From Adhaeribacter aquaticus DSM 16391 (GTDB lineage: Bacteria > Bacteroidota > Bacteroidia > Cytophagales > Hymenobacteraceae): a DNA stretch of 64,000 nucleotides. Position 1 is the first letter of the stretch. The number at the start of each line of letters is the position of its first letter. Below, piece by piece: positions 1 to 6,056 of the stretch. The position numbers were made by a program, and so were the translations under genes. Location of the stretch: contig NZ_KI421517.1 in the NCBI RefSeq assembly GCF_000473365.1, positions 4,754,502-4,818,501 on the forward strand, in the 5' to 3' direction. The notes beneath the pieces were generated by a model. It worked only from the letters and a program-made list of their open reading frames with translations. It had not been told where the DNA came from and ran no database searches.

Positions 1-153
1 AGAACGCCAAACCTCTACAAAGAATTTATTTATCTGAAAAATTGACTTTGTTATGTTGCCTTCGTCCACAGTAGCTAAATGAACTCCTTCTGTCAATAAA
101 ATTTTTAATTTATTGATGTTATCAAATTCAATATATTCTTCAATACAAACCAC
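1..153 (-). CDS. Small hypothetical protein, cut by window edge (82/84-aa family, copy 1)
   Basis: Reading from a GTG at 153, 51 codons stay open to the left edge, so the 3' end is missing. The translation (MVCIEEYIEFDNINKLKILL at its start) aligns without gaps to the gene at 2514-2762 (MWYINEYLQLDYITKLQLLL) and more loosely to 35078-35332. That alignment is why GTG is chosen as start; the frame closes a few codons upstream. Function is unknown. Shared features are a hydrophobic first helix, a conserved Gly near residue 23 and a (F/Y)(F/Y)VE motif near residue 47. It is divergent from the tiny plus-strand ORF at 278-361. Confidence 0.55.
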   Translation of the reverse strand, partial: MVCIEEYIEFDNINKLKILLTEGVHLATVDEGNITKSIFQINKFFVEVWRS

Positions 154-277
154 TGTATAGGTATTAATACGTATTTAAAGTCTTTTATAGGATATTATAC
201 TTACGTAAAAAGTAGTAGTTAGGACACAAACTTTAACATTTTATTTTGTAAGATTGTCCTTCTAACATATGGTTTTT

Positions 278-361
278 ATGAAAAGTAAATTAAGTTATAA
301 AGAAGCTTCGGTTAAAATAGACGTATTGAAGGATGTACAACCTAATAGTATAAATACCTAA
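278..361 (+). pseudogene. Truncated copy of the 46-aa small protein at 2920-3060
   Basis: The ORF encodes only 27 residues beginning MKSKLSYKEASVKIDVLK. It matches the first half of the 46-residue protein at 2920-3060 (MRYQLKYKEAAEKVEELK): the YKEA motif, the charged helix and the following P-N are all kept. A stop then removes the C-terminal basic helix present in the other copy. It lies 124 bp from the divergent gene at 1-153, the same arrangement as the 2514-2762 / 2920-3060 pair. It could be a decayed copy or a functional shorter form. Confidence 0.4.
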
Positions 362-481
362 AGGACTAACTAAATAGGTAAGCTTATGATTATCTCGGTA
401 ATTAAATTAGCTATACTCCTAAATATCGAGTTCATTATATTTTTGAATGTAAAAGAGCAAATAAACGAACACTAGTTCCAG

Positions 482-898
482 CTATTTTAATTTGTTCATT
501 AGCCAATCCAAAGCTTGTTCTTTATCAGTAAAGTTTTTTAGTTCAAAGTGAATAAGACCTACTGCTTGTAAGCCGTTGAGTTTAGTTTGAGCATGATTCT
601 CGATGCTTATATTAGGGTTTGCCAGTCTGGCAACTTTTTGAACACGTGTATTCTGCAACCCTTTTACTAAGTAAGTAATAATAGCTTCACTTTCTTTATC
701 TCCAACTGTTAATTTGGAGCTTGAAGAATCAAATAAAAGTTTTTTTATATCATAATTCCGAACTGTACCAATTAAAATATCTATACTGTTTTGAATTTCT
801 GGTAGCTGGTAGGCAAATAAATTTGGGTAAACCATTACTCCTATATCATTTGCAGGGTTGTATTCCAACTTTATGATTGAGTTATTAAATAAAATCAT
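482..898 (-). CDS. STAS/SEC14-like small cytoplasmic protein (hypothetical)
   Basis: A 138-residue protein without signal peptide or membrane segment. It has an alternating strand-helix pattern: an opening strand (IIKLEYNPANDIGVMVYPN), a central helix and strand (YDIKKLLFDSSSS), a Lys-Val-Ala-Arg strand near residue 90, and a final helix after DKEQALDWL. This resembles the STAS/SEC14-like proteins that are abundant in Hymenobacteraceae, which share the LLxDSS and LQKxAR segments. Their function is unknown. The assignment is from remembered family style, not a search. It stands alone, with AT-rich spacers on both sides. Confidence 0.6.
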   Translation of the reverse strand: MILFNNSIIKLEYNPANDIGVMVYPNLFAYQLPEIQNSIDILIGTVRNYDIKKLLFDSSSSKLTVGDKESEAIITYLVKGLQNTRVQKVARLANPNISIENHAQTKLNGLQAVGLIHFELKNFTDKEQALDWLMNKLK

Positions 899-1093
899 TA
901 AAATTTAATTATTCTTAGATGCAAGTAGATTATTCCTAAATCCTTTTGAAATGATAACCCTTATTTGAGGAACCTTATAAAGATTTACGATAGAAAAATT
1001 GCAATTACAATTTTCAAGTAAATATAATTATTATTAGCATTAAGAAAGCAAAATTTACTTTATTTTAATTTTTTAGATGCTTCTGAAAATTTA

Positions 1094-1465
1094 TCAGTTC
1101 AACTTAACAGAACCAATTAGTTCATCCATTAATTTGATTAAATCTTTTTTAAAAATTGCTATAATTGTATCAGGTCTGTGACCCTGTTTCATAAAGCTGA
1201 TAATACCTTCTACACTATTCTCGGTTATGTCTAATACCTCTTCCTGTTTAGTCGGATGTAATTTATGAAAAGCAATAATTACTTTTAAACTACCATCTGA
1301 AATTGGAAATGGTTCTGGTTTCAGCAGTGAACATTCTAAAGAATCATCTTTCAAAGTCACATAGTCGGATGGGGAGAGTGGATTCATAAATCTCTTAAAT
1401 CCCAGTTCAGGAGCTAACTCAATTAAGCCATTTCGTTCAAAAACCTTAGCTAAGTATTCTTTCAT
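1094..1465 (-). CDS. Hypothetical protein, 123 aa
   Basis: I do not recognise this protein. It is soluble, with no signal peptide or membrane helix. The N-terminal half is rich in Pro and acidic residues and the C-terminus ends in an amphipathic helix (KKDLIKLMDELIGSVKLN). ATG at 1465 is the only sensible start. It follows the 482-898 gene's orientation but is separated by about 195 bp, so the two need not be co-transcribed. It belongs to the low-density stretch of small genes at the left of the window. Confidence 0.55.
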   Translation of the reverse strand: MKEYLAKVFERNGLIELAPELGFKRFMNPLSPSDYVTLKDDSLECSLLKPEPFPISDGSLKVIIAFHKLHPTKQEEVLDITENSVEGIISFMKQGHRPDTIIAIFKKDLIKLMDELIGSVKLN

Positions 1466-1744
1466 TAAATATTGATTAAAGGGATAACATTATTTAGATA
1501 TGTTATTATGTATTAAAACCAGATAGTGTGACATATTCAAAAACAATGCCCTTTTAGTAAAGCTTTATTAAACAATAATAAATTCTTAATATTAAAAATT
1601 TTTAAAGATAGTTTATTTAAAAACCAAAATATTATTAATTATATTGGAATCAAGGATAATCCCAAAGAACAGATTAAACCAAGTAGAATTTGAAAGTATA
1701 CAAACCAATAAAGTAATTAAGTAGTTTATACAATTATGGTTTCT

Positions 1745-1797
1745 TTGTTTTCCCAGAAAGGGTAATTAAGATATAATTTTCCTTTCTGGGAAAACAA
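1745..1797. repeat. Perfect 17-bp inverted repeat, 19-nt spacer
   Basis: The arms are TTGTTTTCCCAGAAAGG (1745-1761) and its exact reverse complement (1781-1797). A transcript from either strand would form a long stem, but no coding region ends nearby and there is no clear U-run after either arm. It may terminate an unannotated small transcript or be part of a structured RNA. Confidence 0.6.
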
Positions 1798-1994
1798 TTG
1801 AAAATTTACGGGTTATACTACATTCCCAATTTTTTAATTAAGAAAATGGTTTAACTTGCAATTCTGGTTTATTATAAATATTAATTCATATAATTAATCC
1901 GTTTTTCAGCTTCCTTGTATAACCTTTTGATTATGCAAAATTAGTATTTATAAATATGAATACTTTGTTCTAATAGCTTTTTGTATTTTTAGTA

Positions 1995-2030
1995 AACAAA
2001 AAAGGGTAGATTTTTCTACCCTTTTTTGTT
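1995..2030. terminator. Bidirectional intrinsic terminator
   Basis: Perfect 16-bp stem with a TTTT loop: AACAAAAAAGGGTAGA at 1995-2010 and its complement at 2015-2030. The stem has a GC-rich core next to A and T runs, so it can terminate both strands. On the minus strand it overlaps the stop codon of the small ORF 2016-2108. The core (AAAAGGGTAG / CTACCCTTTT) recurs in the terminator at 4086-4117. Confidence 0.7.
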
Positions 2031-2108
2031 ATCCATGATTTCTGATTTATCACTACGATGTTGGTAACCACAAATTAAAAGTAAAGCGAACAAGGTAAAG
2101 ACTCCCAT
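2016..2108 (-). CDS. Candidate 30-aa lipoprotein-like peptide
   Basis: ATG at 2108 begins a 30-residue ORF. It has a hydrophobic N-terminus ending in a lipobox-like cysteine (FALLLICGYQHR) and then a short charged tail (DKSEIMDNKKG). Its TAG stop lies inside the arm of the terminator at 1995-2030, as expected for a gene directly followed by its terminator. There is no clear ribosome binding site. Very short ORFs arise by chance, so this is tentative, but leader, charged tail and terminator occur together in the right order. Confidence 0.3.
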   Translation of the reverse strand: MGVFTLFALLLICGYQHRSDKSEIMDNKKG

Positions 2109-2513
2109 ACTATAATCTTAAGAATTAATTTATTCTATTTGTATAGAAACTATTTACGTGAGCAACTTTTACTGGTTAAGAATATACAGCTACTTTGCTG
2201 TTAATTTTTATTATTTGATTGTTGAAAGGAGGTAATAAATAATTAGAACAGGAAGTTATTTGATATCTTAATGGCAGAAATGGCAGACCAATACTGCTGA
2301 TTTTTACACTTTTTAGAAATGAAAAACGGAAGAGATTCTATCATTTTTCCGTTTAAAATCTATATTTAAAAGACAGGCTTACGCCTAAAATTAAATATTT
2401 TTTAAAAAACAACAACTTTAATACCGTTGAAAAGGCAGTTGTGAAAGGATCTTGAGCTAAAATTTAAATAAACTACTAATATCCATTTTGATTAAAAGAT
2501 GAAATGCATAGAA

Positions 2514-2762
2514 TTAAAGAATACTATCAATATCAATATCATCTAAATAGTTATCCAGAATAGACGAATCTTCCGTTATACAAATGTTTCTAATGGTTGT
2601 ATAACGTTCAGGGCGTGACATCTCTACATAGAAATCATATAACTTAAAGATGGTTTTTAAACCATTGCATTCTTTCTTATTCGCTAATGGAATTCCATCT
2701 ATTAACAATAGTTGAAGTTTGGTGATGTAATCAAGCTGTAGGTATTCATTAATATACCACAT
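2514..2762 (-). CDS. Small hypothetical protein, 82 aa (family copy 2)
   Basis: Function unknown. It is a paralogue of the partial gene at 1-153 and, more distantly, of 35078-35332. All three share a first hydrophobic helix, a G(I/V) pair near residue 24, a (F/Y)(F/Y)VE motif near residue 46 and, where visible, an acidic C-terminal segment ending in (D/N)-x-(I/F)-L. It is soluble and acidic at its C-terminus. It is divergently transcribed from the 46-aa gene at 2920-3060, with 157 bp between the starts. Confidence 0.6.
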   Translation of the reverse strand: MWYINEYLQLDYITKLQLLLIDGIPLANKKECNGLKTIFKLYDFYVEMSRPERYTTIRNICITEDSSILDNYLDDIDIDSIL

Positions 2763-2919
2763 GATATATCTAATTATTAATTTAAATCTTCCAATACGAG
2801 GTACGATTTTCTAATTAACCATCCTTTGATTAATTACTCTAAAACTTAAGTAATGTTTATTTTATGGTTAAACCATTTTTTAGTTAATCGTATAAATCTA
2901 GCCAAATCATCTAATTATT

Positions 2920-3060
2920 ATGCGCTACCAACTAAAGTATAAAGAAGCGGCAGAGAAGGTGGAAGAGTTGAAGAATGCCAAACCCAACACGAAAGAAGCA
3001 TTACTACTAAAGAAGATTATAACTGCTCTAGTTAAATATCATAAGGAGAAGCAGCATTAA
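2920..3060 (+). CDS. 46-aa charged small protein (hypothetical)
   Basis: ATG at 2920 opens a 46-residue, Lys/Glu-rich, probably all-helical protein. It begins MRYQLKYKEAAEKVEELKNA and ends in a basic KYHKEKQH tail. Conservation of the first half in the shorter ORF at 278-361 supports the reading as real. It may be a coiled-coil or nucleic-acid-binding peptide, but no family is recognised. It is divergent from 2514-2762 and convergent with 3094-3423, leaving only 33 bp between the latter two. Confidence 0.5.
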   Translation: MRYQLKYKEAAEKVEELKNAKPNTKEALLLKKIITALVKYHKEKQH

Positions 3061-3093
3061 ATATAGAAATAGTAAAAAGGAAGATTAATTGAA

Positions 3094-3423
3094 TCAGGTC
3101 CAATAGATTTCTGGTTGGGAATCTAGGGGTGTATTGTTTTTTATGGCTGCTACATCATTAGCAAATTCAAAGTGCAGCTTTCTGATAATATAGGAATTCA
3201 ACCCCAAATCCTTCAGTATATCACAGATACTGTCCAGACGTTTTAATGGTGGTAAATTATTTTCCATTTCCAGTAACAACTGAATATTTTTACTTAGAGC
3301 AGGCAACTCACTGAAGCTTGTGGAATAGGCATTAATGGTGTGCAATAATCGTTCAAGAACAATTATTGAGCTTTCGCTAAAAAGATTTGAGGAAGAAGAT
3401 GACATTGGTTCTTGGATTATCAT
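3094..3423 (-). CDS. Hypothetical protein, 109 aa, paralogue of 4552-4872
   Basis: A soluble helical protein of unknown function. From about residue 25 it aligns with the gene at 4552-4872: RL(L/I)xTINAY early, a (N/H)LP in the middle, (I/F)IRKL near residue 82, and a final IYW one residue before the end. The conserved aromatic C-terminus suggests a binding surface there. The ATG at 3423 gives MIIQEPMSSSSS; the second Met (residue 7) is an equally good start because the paralogue has a shorter N-terminus. Confidence 0.55.
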   Translation of the reverse strand: MIIQEPMSSSSSNLFSESSIIVLERLLHTINAYSTSFSELPALSKNIQLLLEMENNLPPLKRLDSICDILKDLGLNSYIIRKLHFEFANDVAAIKNNTPLDSQPEIYWT

Positions 3424-4085
3424 ACTTGATATTAGTAAACAAAGACCACCAATACTCTTTAATTAAAGATAATAATTTTATCTAAATTTTGTAATTTATT
3501 TATTGAAATATATTCAAAATTAAGTATTTATGCAGATTTATATATTTAAATACTTATTTCCAGGGCAGGACAGCTATTTTATAGCTATCCGTAATCTTCT
3601 ATCTTAATTTCTGTTAACCTGCTTTGTAGCAAGCAACTTATTATTCAACATTTCCTAAGTAGGATTTTCAATCCATTCTCACCTTTTTACAAATAAGAAA
3701 AAAGAAAAGTTCAGCACCTGTCAAAGCAAGATAGTAAATCATGTAAAACCTTTATTCTTGAGAAATTTAAAATCAAATATCAATGGCTTTACCCCAGGCT
3801 AACAACTAAATTATACTATAATCAAAAATCCTTGATTTCGAAATACCAGAAGCTCTTGAAACCGTAAAATGCTTAAATTGCTTTATTTTAGCTTTATGGA
3901 AGGCGAATCACTTAAAACAGCAATTTATCTGGAAACTTTAACAAAAAGCTATAGCAGTATTATCCAATTTAACTTCTGAAACTTTATAGTTAATAATCGG
4001 TAATAGCAAGTATGTAAACTGTCTTTTTCAAACGGGGTACTTTAAAAGACATTTCTTAGATTACATAATGTAAATTGGTGAGACT

Positions 4086-4117
4086 AAAAGGGTAGCTATT
4101 ATAACAGCTACCCTTTT
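4086..4117 (+). terminator. Intrinsic terminator (orphan)
   Basis: Perfect 12-bp stem AAAAGGGTAGCT (4086-4097) with its complement at 4106-4117, loop ATTATAAC, followed by further T residues. No annotated plus-strand gene ends upstream, so it may end an unannotated transcript such as one carrying the 36-aa ORF at 3869-3979. Its core resembles the terminator at 1995-2030. Confidence 0.6.
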
Positions 4118-4155
4118 TTCCAAAAGCTTATGTTAGGTATTTATACAGATTATTA

Positions 4156-4163
4156 TAACTTTG
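4156..4163 (+). promoter_or_regulatory. Bacteroidota -7 element (TAACTTTG)
   Basis: TAACTTTG matches the TAnnTTTG -7 consensus exactly and lies about 56 bp before the TTG start of the 69-aa gene at 4219. No good -33 TTTG is seen at the usual 19-21 bp distance, so this is only a candidate. Confidence 0.4.
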
Positions 4164-4218
4164 TAAATGTATTAATACTTACTTAAAATACGTAGAACTA
4201 TATATAGGAGTTTTAATT

Positions 4219-4428
4219 TTGATCACTTTAACTGAACAGGAGATTCTTTCTTTTAACAAAAAGCAAATTGAAGAGAACCTTTTATATACCAGGTATTTAT
4301 TGGCACGTGAACAAAAAGTAACTGAAAGTGAAAAGTTTATCCAGTACATCGAGCTGTTAGAAAAACAAAAAGCTAAGTTAGAACAGAAAGAAACCTCTTC
4401 GGATTTATCTGTAGCTGAAATAGAATAA
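4219..4428 (+). CDS. Short coiled-coil hypothetical protein, 69 aa
   Basis: A 69-residue soluble protein, mostly a single charged helix with heptad-like spacing (EEILSF..., LLEKQKAKLEQKE) and a Ser/Asp-rich end. The start is TTG at 4219: no in-frame ATG is available, and TAGGAG at 4205-4210 sits 8 nt upstream as a ribosome binding site. Function is unknown. It is followed after 123 bp by the 4552-4872 gene on the same strand. Confidence 0.5.
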   Translation: MITLTEQEILSFNKKQIEENLLYTRYLLAREQKVTESEKFIQYIELLEKQKAKLEQKETSSDLSVAEIE

Positions 4429-4551
4429 TACGCTTCTGAACCCTCTCCTGCCCTAGATAAATGTACTTCCCAAAACATCTTACAATATAAAACTACTTTA
4501 ATATAGGTCTTTTTATTTTTTTAAAACCCAAATTTCCTGCTTTATTTACCT

Positions 4552-4872
4552 ATGGGAACCATTAGTCAAAATGCTGACCAACTTTTAAAAGTAAGTTTTG
4601 ATATTATTATTAACCGCTTAATTAATACCATAAATGCTTATGAAGCAGGGTACGATGAATTATTCTGGTTGAAAATAGATATTGTAAAATATTTAAAAAC
4701 CCACCATCACTTACCTCTAGTGGAGCAATTAGAGAATATTTCTAAAATCACTGAAATAAAAGGTAGCACATCTTTTTTCATCAGAAAATTAAGTTCTGAA
4801 TTAGCTATTGATTTGCAAAGTTTAATAAACAACCAGGATATAAATACCCAACAAACTATATACTGGCAGTAG
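4552..4872 (+). CDS. Hypothetical protein, 106 aa, paralogue of 3094-3423
   Basis: A helical soluble protein of unknown function. It shares with 3094-3423 the motifs RL(I/L)xTINAY (from about residue 22), LP near the middle, (F/I)IRKL followed by E-x-A-x-D, and a C-terminal IYW. The pair lies 1.1 kb apart in opposite orientation, indicating local duplication and inversion. ATG at 4552 is the natural start. Confidence 0.6.
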   Translation: MGTISQNADQLLKVSFDIIINRLINTINAYEAGYDELFWLKIDIVKYLKTHHHLPLVEQLENISKITEIKGSTSFFIRKLSSELAIDLQSLINNQDINTQQTIYWQ

Positions 4873-4928
4873 TTTAAATTTTTAGTTAAATCAGGCGAAC
4901 AGTAATTAAGTTAAGTTCTATCCTATTA

Positions 4929-5102
4929 TTAGGTTGGTCCTGTATCTACTTTACTTTCTAAAGCATTCTCAATATTATCTGGTAGTTCAGCAAGCAAATT
5001 ATAGCCAGTTGCAGTTTCGATGGCATCTACTGTTATTCTGTATGTAGCTCACGAAGGATTCACTGTATTAATATTTGGTGTATTTACTGCTATAACCAAC
5101 AT
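4929..5102 (-). pseudogene. Relic of a NUC1-type DNA/RNA non-specific endonuclease (C-terminus)
   Basis: On the minus strand, 57 residues resemble the C-terminal end of the NUC1/EndoG-like nucleases: VIAVNTPN, then an in-frame TGA (5049-5051), then TYRITVDAIETATGYNLL, an LPDNIENALES segment and KVDTGPT before the TAA at 4929-4931. In intact members the position before the YR-VD helix is normally Trp, so the TGA looks like a TGG-to-TGA change. The catalytic DRGH half is not found upstream, where the frame breaks. This is a dead fragment with no plausible function. The family call is from memory. Confidence 0.6.
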
Positions 5103-5230
5103 GAAGGTAAAGTATTGTCTGATCTGAAATCGTCCTGGTAAAATGAGAAATATTCACCTTTAAGAGTTAAAGCTTTTTATAATTAGATAAAATATTAATA
5201 TAAAATTTTAAAAGAATAGGCAAGAAGACG

Positions 5231-5272
5231 TGTAGAACAAAGGCAAACACATGTAGAACAAATTGTTCTACA
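5231..5272. promoter_or_regulatory. Three TGTAGAACAA half-sites (operator-like)
   Basis: TGTAGAACAA occurs at 5231-5240 and 5252-5261 (direct, 21 bp apart, two helical turns) and inverted at 5263-5272. The last two belong to a 27-bp palindrome at 5249-5275 with 13-bp arms around a single A. Such spacing suits a dimeric DNA-binding protein. No intact gene starts nearby, so its target is unclear. It could equally be the remains of a mobile element end beside the tRNA genes. Confidence 0.4.
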
Positions 5273-5289
5273 TGTCATATTTTATAAAA

Positions 5290-5324
5290 CAAAAAACCCT
5301 CTATACGCATCGTAAAGAGGGTTT
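5290..5324 (-). terminator. Intrinsic terminator of the tRNA cluster
   Basis: AAACCCTCT (5294-5302) pairs with AGAGGGTTT (5316-5324). On the minus strand the stem is followed by a T-run (TTTTTTGTTTT), 17 bp past the end of tRNA-Arg. It is well placed to end the Ser-Pro-Arg transcript. Confidence 0.75.
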
Positions 5325-5340
5325 AAATTTAATTACTAAG

Positions 5341-5414
5341 TGATCCCGTTTGGATTCGAACCAAAGACCTACTGCTTAGAAGGCAGTTGCTCTATCCAGC
5401 TGAGCTACGAGACC
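5341..5414 (-). tRNA. tRNA-Arg (anticodon TCT)
   Basis: A 74-nt cloverleaf on the minus strand. The acceptor is GGTCTCG / CGGGATC with two G-T wobbles and discriminator A. The anticodon arm ACTGC-CTTCTAA-GCAGT gives TCT, and the T-arm contains GGTTCGAATCC. It reads AGA/AGG codons. CCA is not encoded. It is the last gene of a three-tRNA minus-strand cluster. Confidence 0.93.
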
Positions 5415-5424
5415 ATCAAAAAAA

Positions 5425-5497
5425 AATTACGAACCGGAATTTAGAAATTAGGAATATCTTGAGAGAAGTATCGTAATTCTAATTCTAATTCGTAATT
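5425..5497. repeat. Imperfect inverted repeat between tRNA-Pro and tRNA-Arg
   Basis: AATTACGAA (5425-5433) pairs with TTCGTAATT (5489-5497), and the inner segments are also largely complementary (AGAAATTAGGAAT-like against ATTCTAATTCTAATT). The whole spacer between the two tRNA genes could therefore fold into a long AU-rich hairpin in the precursor, possibly a processing signal. A simple-repeat origin is equally possible. Confidence 0.45.
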
Positions 5498-5506
5498 CAA
5501 TTTTCG

Positions 5507-5580
5507 TCGGGGTGGCAGGATTCGAACCTACGACCTCCACATCCCAAATGTGGCGCGATACCGGGCTACGCTACACCCCG
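5507..5580 (-). tRNA. tRNA-Pro (anticodon TGG)
   Basis: A 74-nt cloverleaf on the minus strand. The acceptor CGGGGTG / CACCCCG is perfect, with discriminator A. The anticodon arm CCACA-TTTGGGA-TGTGG gives TGG, and the T-arm contains GGTTCGAATCC. It reads CCN, mainly CCA. CCA is not encoded. Confidence 0.95.
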
Positions 5581-5690
5581 AACTTCCGGATTAAGTTTTA
5601 AACTTTCGTTTGTTTCTTAATCGCGGTGCAAACTTACTAGCTTTTTTTTAGAAACAAAATTTATTTCAAAAAAAATTTTTGCCTTAATGG

Positions 5691-5778
5691 CGGAGGGGGG
5701 GGGATTCGAACCCCCGGTACCCTTTAGAGGTACGACAGTTTAGCAAACTGTTGGTTTCAGCCACTCACCCACCTCTCC
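5691..5778 (-). tRNA. tRNA-Ser (anticodon GCT)
   Basis: An 88-nt class II tRNA with a long variable arm. The anticodon arm ACAGT-TTGCTAA-ACTGT gives GCT (AGC/AGT codons), and the T-stem is a perfect GGGGG/CCCCC. Discriminator G is followed by an encoded CCA (5690-5688), unlike its two neighbours. The acceptor is GGAGAGG against CCCCTCC, leaving an A-C mismatch at pair 5 (5774 with 5696). The mismatch coincides with a nine-G run on the plus strand (5695-5703), so a base-calling error is possible. Confidence 0.93.
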
Positions 5779-6015
5779 AGAGGTACCTCTTTCGGTTAAA
5801 GAGTGTGCAAATATACAAACACAAATTCCATTTCTACAACCTTTTTTACGCAATTCAACAATATTTTTCGGTATTTTTCATAACCGAACTTGTTAATTAT
5901 TGATAACGAACTATTTCAGAATGGAAATCTTTATAAAGTTTTTTGATTTTTTTTCTCCGTTACCTGTTCTACCACCAATTTATCAGAATTAAAACCGCTA
6001 TCAGTTTCCTTTCTG

Positions 6016-6023
6016 TATATTTG
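6016..6023 (+). promoter_or_regulatory. Bacteroidota -7 element (TATATTTG)
   Basis: An exact TAnnTTTG match 34 bp before the ATG at 6057. It lies inside the longer reading frame that could start at a TTG at 5943, and so favours 6057 as the real start of the vWA gene. No clear -33 TTTG was found. Confidence 0.4.
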
Positions 6024-6056
6024 TTCCTGGCAAAATTACGTTTTGAGAATAATTAC

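Larger units (their letters stand above)
1466..2513. other. 1.05-kb stretch with little coding capacity
   Basis: This very AT-rich stretch holds no long ORF. It contains two perfect inverted repeats (1745-1797 and 1995-2030), a weaker hairpin (8-bp arms at 2324-2331 and 2347-2354), and one small candidate gene (2016-2108, minus). A strong Shine-Dalgarno-like AAAGGAGGT at about 2225-2233 is followed by no ORF longer than a few codons. Small RNAs are possible, but nothing proves one. Confidence 0.5.
3424..4218. other. 795-bp stretch without a convincing gene
   Basis: The spacer holds a near-perfect hairpin (GGACAGCTAT at 3568-3577 with 3581-3590, one mismatch), the terminator at 4086-4117 and the promoter element at 4156-4163. 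Two tiny ORFs can be drawn: 3869-3979 plus (36 aa, starting MLKLLYFSF) and 3668-3742 minus (24 aa, hydrophobic, basic end). Neither has support beyond its open frame. The rest appears non-coding. Confidence 0.5.

Noticed and set aside
2225..2300. Strong Shine-Dalgarno (AAAGGAGGT) suggesting a gene
   Set aside because: Only frames of about eight codons follow (MAEMADQYC-stop), so no gene is called.
3668..3742. 24-aa hydrophobic minus-strand ORF
   Set aside because: A short hydrophobic peptide with basic tail could be real, but no ribosome site, promoter or homologue supports it.
5943..6056. N-terminal extension of the vWA protein from a TTG at 5943
   Set aside because: The added 38 residues do not match a Bat-type N-terminus, and a TAnnTTTG element lies between the TTG and the ATG at 6057.
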